64,000 nt of DNA from Hofstenia miamia. Lineage: Eukaryota; Xenacoelomorpha; Acoela; Hofsteniidae. The stretch covers positions 1,019,383-1,083,382 of the forward strand of contig CABFPE010000208.1 of NCBI GenBank assembly GCA_900660155.1, given 5' to 3'. How positions within the stretch are numbered: the stretch's first letter is position 1; every line of letters begins with the position of its first letter. The notes under the pieces are model-generated. The model was not told the DNA's origin. It was given only the letters and a program-made list of their open reading frames with translations, and did not search any database. This document shows, piece by piece, positions 35,760 through 44,999 of the stretch. Both the position numbers and the translations under genes were made by a program.

Positions 35760-36759
35760 NNNNNNNNNNNNNNNNNNNNNNNNNNNNNNNNNNNNNNNNN
35801 NNNNNNNNNNNNNNNNNNNNNNNNNNNNNNNNNNNNNNNNNNNNNNNNNNNNNNNNNNNNNNNNNNNNNNNNNNNNNNNNNNNNNNNNNNNNNNNNNNNN
35901 NNNNNNNNNNNNNNNNNNNNNNNNNNNNNNNNNNNNNNNNNNNNNNNNNNNNNNNNNNNNNNNNNNNNNNNNNNNNNNNNNNNNNNNNNNNNNNNNNNNN
36001 NNNNNNNNNNNNNNNNNNNNNNNNNNNNNNNNNNNNNNNNNNNNNNNNNNNNNNNNNNNNNNNNNNNNNNNNNNNNNNNNNNNNNNNNNNNNNNNNNNNN
36101 NNNNNNNNNNNNNNNNNNNNNNNNNNNNNNNNNNNNNNNNNNNNNNNNNNNNNNNNNNNNNNNNNNNNNNNNNNNNNNNNNNNNNNNNNNNNNNNNNNNN
36201 NNNNNNNNNNNNNNNNNNNNNNNNNNNNNNNNNNNNNNNNNNNNNNNNNNNNNNNNNNNNNNNNNNNNNNNNNNNNNNNNNNNNNNNNNNNNNNNNNNNN
36301 NNNNNNNNNNNNNNNNNNNNNNNNNNNNNNNNNNNNNNNNNNNNNNNNNNNNNNNNNNNNNNNNNNNNNNNNNNNNNNNNNNNNNNNNNNNNNNNNNNNN
36401 NNNNNNNNNNNNNNNNNNNNNNNNNNNNNNNNNNNNNNNNNNNNNNNNNNNNNNNNNNNNNNNNNNNNNNNNNNNNNNNNNNNNNNNNNNNNNNNNNNNN
36501 NNNNNNNNNNNNNNNNNNNNNNNNNNNNNNNNNNNNNNNNNNNNNNNNNNNNNNNNNNNNNNNNNNNNNNNNNNNNNNNNNNNNNNNNNNNNNNNNNNNN
36601 NNNNNNNNNNNNNNNNNNNNNNNNNNNNNNNNNNNNNNNNNNNNNNNNNNNNNNNNNNNNNNNNNNNNNNNNNNNNNNNNNNNNNNNNNNNNNNNNNNNN
36701 NNNNNNNNNNNNNNNNNNNNNNNNNNNNNNNNNNNNNNNNNNNNNNNNNNNNNNNNNNN
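35760..36759. other. Assembly gap of exactly 1000 N
   Basis: All N. It follows a TA microsatellite (35741-35759), a likely cause of the break. The gap lies within receptor intron 1 in the proposed gene model. The round length suggests a placeholder size. Confidence 0.99.
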
Positions 36760-36964
36760 TCCGTGATATCCATTTAACTATTGTACAATAATTAATTTAT
36801 CTTAGGTTCGAGCTCAGTGTTTGCACGGCTGTCTAAAAATTATTAAAAATATTTTTAGTTTCGTCCTGTTTCTTAGTTATGGGACATTCTCAATTCAATG
36901 GTTTCATCGATTTGAATAAATTCGTCGCGGACGCAATGACTTGTGAGTGAATAGATACACTTAC

Positions 36965-37126
36965 TTTCACATGTCTGCTGCAACTTAGATCCTTCAGCGT
37001 TTTATGACGCATTCTCATAAAGAACCTCTTGCATCCGGCGCATGCCATAACTCCAAAATGGAATCCAGTAGATCGTGTGGAACCACATACTTGACATGAA
37101 ATTTTCTTCGGGGATGAAGGCTGCAT
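36965..37126 (-). CDS. Nuclear receptor exon 1: start and first zinc finger
   Basis: ATG 37126 is preceded directly by an in-frame TAA, so it is the likely start. The 54 codons read MQPSSPKKISCQVCGSTR..., with the first C4 finger CQVC...ACAGC and the recognition helix CAGCKRFFMR. GFHFGVMACAGCK resembles NR1-type receptors (PPAR/E75 type GFHYGVxACEGCK), but the P-box has Ala-Gly where Glu-Gly is usual, and Arg follows the Lys. Between the second and third Cys are 14 residues, one more than the usual 13. The exon ends TGC AGC AGA CAT GTG AAA|GTAAGT, a perfect donor. A GC-richer composition than its surroundings supports coding. Confidence 0.85.
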
Positions 37127-37129
37127 TTA

Positions 37130-38750
37130 TTTAGTTCGCAATATAGAAGAATTGGCTTTTAACACTTAATGCAAACGAAAACATTGTTTACACTGTGACA
37201 ACAAACACATGCACCAGTTAGACCAATAACCTGTTTGTTTTCTTAATATGATGACGCATCTTAGAGCACTTGGTTAGTTGATGCATATTGATGTGTATAA
37301 AATAGAAATGAAGGATTTGTTGTAATCTAAAATAAACTTAACTCTATACGATTCTAGAAAAAGTGCATATGAATGATATTAATTTCGTTTTAAATAATTC
37401 CGATAGTAATACTAAAGTGTAACTATAGAAATCTTGGTAAATAGTGCATCGCGTACACGATTGTGTATTTTTTGTGTGCATATGAAAATGATAAATAACC
37501 TACACGGTGTTCTACCGTTTGAGGTACTTTTTGTTCGATTTGAACATTGATGGTAGTAGTTATTTCATTTTTGAAAAAACAATCGAAATATATATTTGGT
37601 GCAAGAAAGCTCTCTCTCTCTCTATCCCTTATATATTCAAATTTAGACTATTGTTTTGCGACGAAATGAATAATCTTATTGGGTGACTATGCCTGTTCTG
37701 GTCAATTGCGGCGGCACAATATTACAACATAATATGGATAGCTTGCGATAAAATGGCTACAAGAGGGCCCATATAAATTAAAATATTAAAAATTATTAAA
37801 TCAGTTAAAGAAACGTTATTTATTTAATAAAAATTGAAATCTAGAGTTTTATTAAAAGGAATGAAAAATATAAGAAACTAATTTTCTTCAAATAAGTTTG
37901 GGAGGGCGCACTTTGTCTTATGGAAACTTCGATTGCATCTATAAGTTGATATATAACGCATTTGTTCATCACATAGTCACATTCCAAATCAATTTTTTTT
38001 AAAAAATTACTAACATTGATACCCCTTAAGATTTTAAGTATTTCTAGAATTATATTGCAACATGCCTTTTTTAAGAATTGGTAACATCTTCCCAAAAATT
38101 GCATCAAGTTGAATATTTGGTACCGCCGAATTTAAGATAACTGTGTTTGATGAAGAAAGAAGTGGCAGGTCCACTTACTCAATAAATGCAAAAATTTCAC
38201 AAAAATGGTAAAAATTAATCCTAGAAAAGTGGAAATTGCATTAACTATTATATGGTTTGTTCCCGATCTGTGCCAATGTCTTGGGATCTGTGCCGAAAGA
38301 TTAGTGGGAAGAACTTATTCAAGAAAATTGCAAACTGTGCGAAATGTAGTCTTATCAACAGTATCATTGCTTTTGCTGAAACTCCTTTAAGGCTGTACTT
38401 GTGATATCAAAACGCAACTCAATGGAAAGAAGACAATTCTAAGAGAATAAATCTGTGAATATTAAATGCGGAAAAACTCTTAATGGGTTCTGGAATAGTA
38501 ATAAAATCATTTTTTACGATTTTCTCTAAAAAAACTTATGCTAACTTGGTCCAGTAATCTTGACAGTGCTCGAGAAAAATAAGATTGATACTTATATTTT
38601 GGTTTCATCCGGATCATGCTCGCAGCATGACCAAATTACTAAATAGGACTGCCACATTTTTCATTGGGGCTATTTACCACTTCTAACTTAACAAATTATA
38701 AAACAACAGTACAAAAAAGATTTGTAAATACACGAATACTTTAAAAAGTT
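37130..38750. other. Upstream side of the receptor gene; no further gene recognised
   Basis: It should hold the receptor promoter and any 5' noncoding exon, neither identifiable by eye. A minus-strand frame at 38107-37841 (FLGRCYQFLKKACCNIILEI...) is open but unrecognised; transposon origin is possible because a hAT fragment lies next to it. Confidence 0.35.
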
Positions 38751-38764
38751 GAAAACGACTTTTC

Positions 38765-39015
38765 TTTTTTTTCATTGAATCTTCGACGAGATTTAGAGCT
38801 CTCAATATTATTTGAAAGAACTTTCTCCTGTGAAAGCAATACTAAATGTGCTTTTCTTTCGTGAAGCATTGACCGACTTTATGGTGTTAATGCTCTAGTC
38901 AGTGTACTAAATGCAGATTCATAGGAGTTTGTTGCGGAACCAAAAGTCACAGCACCATCATACAAACTGTAGACTAATCGAAATGCCTCGCGTATGGGAA
39001 AGAAAACTTTGACAT
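38765..39015 (-). mobile_element. hAT (ZMYM/DUF4371-like) transposase C-terminal fragment
   Basis: One minus-strand frame with a single stop reads FFPIREAFRLVYSLYDGAVT then FGSATNSYESAFSTLTRALT and SRSMLHERKAHLVLLSQEK. This is the hAT dimerisation region (fp..r..l......tSa..ErsFSal...t..RssM...Rl..L). Only the C-terminal end is present, and no ends or TSD were found. It is better preserved than the hAT remnants at 11-13 kb, suggesting a younger insertion or a conserved fragment. Confidence 0.7.
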
Positions 39016-39639
39016 CTCAATTAAATTGGCATAAAAACAGTTTTCATAACATTTGTTTTTTTTGGAAAATGGTCTATAGCTGGTCCTTCACTTTTTACAT
39101 TAGACACATCTATTTTTAAAAAGGAATCAGTAGACTTACTTTTCTTTTTTTGGATGGTAAGATATTTGAATTGATGCTATTCTCACTATTGAAACTTCAT
39201 TTATATCATTTATATTCACCATAATAAAAAATTGAGTACGGAATTAAAGTTTAAATAGCCAATCAAACGTATAAAAGTAGTTTAATTTTATTTTATATAA
39301 TACTTATATAAAAGTAAATATCATTTACACGTATACCGGTATGTATATTTATTGTGTCAGGCTATTATCTGATATATTTTATATAATTTTTTATCAGGGC
39401 TAAGGTCGTGGTTATTAATGAAATTAAAAATCACCTATTTACAAAAAAATAATAATGTTACGTATGTAAATGTTTCACATAATATTCGATATGGAGTATT
39501 AATACGAAAAATGGGAAATATATGGTCAAAAAATGAGAAACTGAATTTTTTTCAATCTCTTAATAAAAAAACACGCATAGTAACAAAATTGATGGCAAGT
39601 TTTCTATAAGTTAATGTAAAAGAAATTAGACAACATTGT

Positions 39640-40620
39640 CTCGGGAGAGAACACATTTCAGAAATCTGTCCTTAATTGAATCCATCAAATTCTTCTGCAT
39701 TCTCGGAGTAAATTTTTCTTTGGAATCCAGAAAATTTTGGATTTTTCTTTTCCACATCGTCCTTCATGATCCCCTAAACATTTCTATGGGTGAAAGTTCC
39801 AGTGAGTTGGCAGGCCACTGCAAAATTTAGAAAATGTTTTTCTCTGGAGAAATTTTGGATATGCTGAAGACTCCATCCATTCTGATAACACCGCTCGCAA
39901 ATCAGATGAACCCTGCAAATATATTAGTATACTTTAAACCCTCTACTGTACATCCTTCCACAACTTTCAGGTAAAAACCAAACGTGCATTTTTTGGAAAA
40001 AATATTAGATTGCTTGAGAGGCGTCTTGGCTGTCGTAGACAAATGAGAAATGTTTCAATGCAGCTGGAACATGGACTCATCGGTTATGAAAACACTTCTG
40101 AAAAATCCTTCCAGCTGCCATGTTTAATAGAAACTAACCTGGTGATATTTCTGTCTTTGTGTCAACAGTGGCAGTTTTTTCGCACGTTTTTCTTACAGAT
40201 CGATGTATTTGAAAGTGCTCGGTATATTATCAATGTTGAACCAACTTTGTTTTGGGTTTCTTGAAACTTTGAGTTCAAATGAGCGGTTGATTTCAATGGG
40301 TTTTGTAAATAAATTTTGACGAAACTTTTCCGTTCATTTCCATTCAGTTTGACGGGTTGCCCACTTCCTTTTTAGTATGTCCGTTTCGGTTAACTTATTG
40401 AAGTTTCCGTAGAATATTTTTGGGTGCATATCCGATATCTTGAATTTGCTGTCTGTGGTTCCAGTAGAGTAAAAATATTGCCAAACGTTTCTTGCATCCT
40501 AATGAGACATGTTTAGTGACAATTAATATATTACTTGTCCCCATCTGGTGTGCTTACGGATCCTTTTGTTGATTGCGCGTGGTCGCCTAAATGTGTTCTT
40601 CCAGAGTATGGAACTGTAAT
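39640..40620 (-). mobile_element. Tc1-like transposase remnant
   Basis: Minus-strand blocks in order: RAKKLPLLTQRQKYHQVSFY (about 40190-40130, the usual kKP.Lt..hk..Rl), SVFITDESMFQLH (about 40100-40060, with the first catalytic Asp), CTFGFYLKVVEGCTVEGLKY (about 39990-39930), and LQWPANSLELSPIEMF (about 39825-39780, with the third acidic residue Glu of DDE). The helix-turn-helix end is only faint at 40340-40600. The middle Asp block (QDNAPxH) could not be found, and stops and frame changes are many. No terminal repeats were identified. Confidence 0.7.
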
Positions 40621-40780
40621 GAGGTGAAAAGACTCGTTGAAGGGTTTTTGTATTTGATTTTTTTGCATTTTTTTAACGGAGCTATATGTCTAAGAATGGC
40701 ATTTTAGGTTAAAAACCCATTTAGGCACCTCTATATGTCTCACAACGTTGGCTAAAAATATTTCAACGCTCTAATTACAA

Positions 40781-40822
40781 GGACGTTAATATATTGACGT
40801 CCTTGTTAATTATAATAAAGTA
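40781..40822. repeat. 42-bp near-perfect palindrome
   Basis: CTAATTACAAGGACGTTAATA is followed by its near reverse complement TATTGACGTCCTTGTTAATTA. The half-site TTACAAGGACGTT occurs again, alone, at about 55195-55208. Its role is unknown. Confidence 0.8.
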
Positions 40823-41507
40823 ATTTCATTTTTACGCAGATTATTAATTTAGTGGGGCTCAAGATTTTACAGATGGGCTAAGCCCACTTCAACCCCACCG
40901 ATATGGCGGGCCCGATCTGGATAATGCACGAATTCACCTCAGCCCAATTGCCCAGAATGGTATTTAAAAATGATTTGGTAACACAGCCTTACTATTCTCA
41001 GAACATTGAACTTTCTGACTACCTTTCATTTGCTACACTAAAGGGATAATTACCGGAAAAATCATTTGACAACAACGAATTAATTAATGCTAAGAAATGG
41101 GTTTTTGAAGTTTTAATGAGAAGCTTTTACATTAGTCTTTGCTGAATTGCCGATACCGTTATCAAAAATGTATGCTTAAGAATATTAACTTGAAAATAAA
41201 ATTTTTGATCGATTGTAATCTAGCATTCAAGGCAGTGTTGATCATTTAAAAGACATTTAAAATGTATAAATTCAATTAAGCTATGAAATTTTAATTGAAC
41301 GATAGCTTAGACTAATTTAAATAAACAAACTGCATTCAATAAGCTATAACTTTTGCAAAAAGTACGTATATTCAAAATAATTTATCTGTCATCTGCTTAA
41401 GTTCCAACACAATACGTTTATTTCAGATAGAATCCATTGAAATCTTGTTTCTACTAGATAAGAATGAAGCCCGCAAGCAATGACTTATAGGAGTTAGTTG
41501 AGAAGGG

Positions 41508-41611
41508 AGTAGTAATAAAACTTCCGGTTGTATACATGCAGTTTTCTAAAAATTGTTTAATAAATTTTTACACTTTTCTATTGATTTCGATTTGAAAAAA
41601 GTCGTTTTTCA
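41508..41611 (+). repeat. Left terminal inverted repeat of the Polinton-type fossil
   Basis: Matches the reverse complement of 43521-43628 with small indels; shared words include GTTGTATAYATGCAGTTTTC and TTTTTACACTTTTCTATTGA. Confidence 0.9.
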
Positions 41612-42082
41612 ATTTGTGGAGCCTTTTCTCCTGCTTCTCCAAGAGAACTCTCATCTCCAAGAGAACTTTCATCTTCTAACTGTTGTAGATTATTTAGATT
41701 ATATGGCTTCCAATCCTCTATTGCATCTTGTAATTGCATTTGATTCTTTCTCATTTCAGCTAATTCATTTGTTTGATCCCTTAGATTTTCCTTAATGACA
41801 TTTGTTTGATCTTTTAATAGATCTCCTTGATCTGAAATAATTTTTGTAATAGGTTTGTATGTTTCTTGTAAGGTGTAGTGAACTTCATTTTGTTGGTTAA
41901 TGTAGTCACGTTTTTGTTGTAAAATCTTTTTCTTGCTTACTGACTTCATCTTCAAGATTTACTAGTTTTCTATATTCATCATAATCCATTATTATATAAT
42001 TACTTGGGAAAATATTTTTCATGCAATACAGGACATATAGTTCATGTGCTAAAGCAATACAGAACATGTTGTCCCTTAACTT

Positions 42083-42569
42083 TTAACACTAGAACTCCGA
42101 ACCGGTCATTTATGACCGTTTTTGATGCAATTGGTAAACAACTACTTCCCTACATTTAAAAATTTTTAAAAGTTTACACCTATATTCACTAATTCTTCTG
42201 TAAAGTACGAATTTTCGGAAAACATACAGATTTAGATATTAAAAATCATTAATACTTCTTAAACTCCGAAAACCGGTCATTTGTGACCCAGACTAAACAT
42301 TTCATGCATGCGTTTGTGTAGTTATATTTATGCAATAATAAACTTTATATTGAGCATGTAATTAACAGTTTTGATCGTTTTAGTTAAAAATTAATGGCAA
42401 GAGAAGCAGCAAAAATCAAATTATGTGGGATATTGCATCAGATAACAGCAGCAGTGTTTATTATATATGAACCTGAATGCCTGTATAAATCTCACTACAC
42501 AAATACTGGTCATCTATGACCGGATTAGGCATTAAACGGTGAATCAAATTTTCGGAGTTCTAGTGTTAA
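42083..42569. mobile_element. piggyBac-like MITE (TTAA-flanked) inside the Polinton fossil
   Basis: TTAA at 42083-42086 and 42566-42569 flank a 479-bp element (42087-42565) with perfect 15-bp inverted ends CACTAGAACTCCGAA. TTAA target sites are the signature of piggyBac elements. Three GGTCATNTATGACC-type palindromes lie inside at about 42103-42118, 42275-42288 and 42507-42523; the first two are each preceded by AACTCCGAA. No transposase is encoded. Confidence 0.88.
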
Positions 42570-43520
42570 TATAGAGGACACTTTGCTGTGTGTGTATACT
42601 ACAAAGTTTCATTAAAATTTTTGTGTACAGTTTTCCTTATTTACAAATATAAAGTCATAGTTAGACTAACTTTCAAAAAGGTCTGGATTAAAAGAATTAT
42701 CCTTAGCAATTGAATTTTTGTCACGATTATCTAGAGGAGTGTATAAAACCAATGTCTTATATAGAAATGAGTAAAAGAGTTCAAATTGTAAGTGAACCAA
42801 TTATACTGAAAACAGTAAATAATACTAACACAGGGGAAAATAAAAAACCTATGGAGTGCAATCTATGGGCTGTTCTAATGAAACAAGGAAACGTGAATTA
42901 ACCAGTCCAAAAGAAGTTATAAAATATGTAATACATAACTTTAAAATACAAAAATTTAATTATTCTAAGTTAAATGCTGTGATTCTCAAGTCTTGTTTAG
43001 CTTACCAACGTCTTTATATGGTTAATTTTGCAAATAACATTTCTATAAGTGATATATTAGATAAATTCAACCAGGACATTGGTTTGATTTGTCCAGGAGA
43101 GGGATGTTTAACAAGCCTATTTGAATATTTATTTGGAACTATTCAATGTTGTCATACACATTCAATCCTCCACGACAGTTATGGTCGATTTTACAATGAC
43201 TATGGATTGGGTAGGGGCTATTGCTATGCTATTAAAAATACTTGTAATTTCTTAAAGAAAAACCCTTTGTTAGGACATCTGATAGGTTTTATGTTTTGCT
43301 TAAGAAATTAAAATTAGAAGCACTGAATTTCATGTAAAAATTTTGAACAAATGGCTTTGAAAACATTTTGGGATGTCTGCAAAAGGTAGATTTTATAAAA
43401 ATGCAAAAACTTGCTCTAAAACATATTGGTGCATAGTTTAAAATGGGGTATAATTGAATAATTATTTATATGGGTATGCCTGCAGTTTTTAACCCATGGC
43501 TGTAAAATCCTGAATTTCTA

Positions 43521-43628
43521 AAAAACGACTTTTTTCATATCGAAATCAATAGAAAAGTGTAAAAAGTTATTAAAAAATGATCATTTTTAGAAAACTGCAT
43601 ATATACAACCTGGAGTTTTATTACTACT
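43521..43628 (-). repeat. Right terminal inverted repeat of the Polinton-type fossil
   Basis: Mirror of the left repeat, ending AGTTTTATTACTACT and followed directly by the GAAGGG duplication. Confidence 0.9.
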
Positions 43629-44733
43629 GAAGGGTACAATTTTGAGCAAGTATCGTGCAACTATTCCGAGCTGAGGTAGTTGAGTACTTTCAGCAAATAA
43701 TTCAAAAGCCGGTTCTTTGCTATAAAATTTCTTCTAGATAATTTTCCGTTGAAGCCAGTTCTCTATATGGAATTTACACATCAGCATTTGTGTTCGCTTG
43801 ACATATATAAAACACCTGAACATCTGAAAGATTAGTTTGAATTACTACAGTAGGACCATCCGCTTATGCTTTGCAACATATTCCGTGAAAATATCTGATT
43901 TATTCAAATTTACATAACTTACGATAAGATTTTGCTTTTTTCTCCAAATTTTCATCCTATAAAAACTGATTAAAAGCAATTCGTTAAGTGTCAATATGCT
44001 ATCTATTCCTTGTTTACTACATTGTAGATGCCCTCAATTTAAATAAAGCCCGTCAAATAAGCGAAGTTTAAACGAAATCGTTTAATTGACTGCTGCATTT
44101 AAATCAAACGCTTGATTTCAACGTTTAAAACCGTTTAAAACGATTCATTTAAATGGTCAACACTAATTCCAATTCAATTATTTGTGGGCATCATTTTTCA
44201 AGTCAGTCAAATTATTGATCGCACCTCATAAATATTAAATATGATTACATATTGTATGACATTAATATATTTATGCATTTAGAAAATCAGACATTCTTAG
44301 TTCTAAATTTTCTTTCAGCTTAATAAAATATAAAACTTCAATAAATACAAATTAATGACTTACAAATGTTTATAAACTAAGGTGTTTGACAAATTGGAGA
44401 TAAAAATGTAAATGTCAATGAACAATATTTAAATATTGCATGTTTTGTACAATATAGGACTGAGTTTGAAACAAAAAATTATCCTGCCATGTCCGGAATT
44501 GAATTTATTTTTTCCTGTCCGGACTCCACCATAGTTTTTAAATCAGGATGGCTGTGATGGGGATTATTTTTTTTAGATCTAATCATAAGCTATATCTTTT
44601 TTTGTTCACTATAGATCTGTAAAATGGAATGCATTGAAAAATTTTATTGTGATAACATTCTCAAACAACAAATAAAAGCTTTATATGATGAATTTTGAAA
44701 GAAGCAATATTGCATTACCCTCATTTTTTACAT

Positions 44734-44807
44734 TTGAAAGCTGTTGCATTAAATGTGTAAAATTTTCTTATTGAAAGCTGTTGCATTAAATGTGTAAAAT
44801 TTTCTTA
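44734..44807 (+). repeat. 37-bp exact tandem duplication at the start of a small ORF
   Basis: 44734-44770 and 44771-44807 are identical 37-bp units containing ATGTGTAAAATTTTC. Each unit carries a start codon, but only the second opens into the longer frame below. Confidence 0.95.
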
Positions 44808-44981
44808 TTTGCATTTATGGTCTTAATAGCAATTGGTGGCAGTCATCCCAAAACCTCGACAGGTAGTGCCAACAGAAGCCAATTTTACGATCATCAAAAC
44901 ATCAAGCGCGTATCCACTATTAATCCGGCCGCACACATCAGGGAGATGTTAGAGGAAGGGATGGTTACCGTCTCCTATTGA
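44790..44981 (+). CDS. Possible 63-residue secreted peptide
   Basis: ATG 44790 begins MCKIFLFAFMVLIAIGGSHP, a good signal peptide by eye (short basic start, hydrophobic core, small residues at a likely cleavage site near Gly17-Ser18). The mature part is polar and contains a dibasic KR site (HQNIKR|VSTINPAAHIREMLEE). It ends in TGA after VTVSY. From about 44840 the DNA is richer in G and C than the neighbourhood, consistent with coding. A neuropeptide-like or other small secreted product is possible. It may also be the first exon of a longer gene, or chance. No family recognised. Confidence 0.4.
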   Translation: MCKIFLFAFMVLIAIGGSHPKTSTGSANRSQFYDHQNIKRVSTINPAAHIREMLEEGMVTVSY

Positions 44982-44999
44982 ATTTTTTCAGCTTAATCA

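Larger units (their letters stand above)
25388..37126 (-). other. Nuclear receptor gene, five proposed exons
   Basis: Proposed exons on the minus strand are 37126-36965, 30692-30405, 29672-29362, 26326-26156 and 25559-25388. Joins are phase 0, 0, 2 and 2, every intron is GT-AG, and the joined frame has no stop, giving about 367 residues. The DNA-binding domain spans exons 1-2, split between the two zinc fingers, a common intron site in receptors; exons 2 (end) to 5 would be hinge and ligand-binding region. Intron 1 is about 6.3 kb including a 1000-N gap. It is probably a ligand-regulated or orphan transcription factor acting in the nucleus. Confidence 0.75.
41502..43634. mobile_element. Polinton/Maverick-type fossil, 2.1 kb, heavily reduced
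   Basis: Inverted repeats of about 105 bp bound it: 41508-41611 and 43521-43628, beginning AGTAGTAATAAAACT on each strand. The flanks repeat GAAGGG at 41502-41507 and 43629-43634. A 6-bp TSD, long inverted repeats and AG termini are the hallmarks of Polintons. Inside are two divergent coding-like segments: a minus-strand coiled-coil segment (41955-41578, its end running into the left repeat) and plus-strand segments at 42710-43311. None of the polymerase, integrase or capsid genes is present, so it is a deleted, nonautonomous fossil. A 479-bp TTAA-flanked MITE has inserted between the two segments. The well-matched end repeats suggest a moderate, not ancient, age. Confidence 0.75.

Noticed and set aside
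35681-36773. Long open frames on both strands across 35.7-36.8 kb
   Set aside because: They consist of the N gap and have no real codons.
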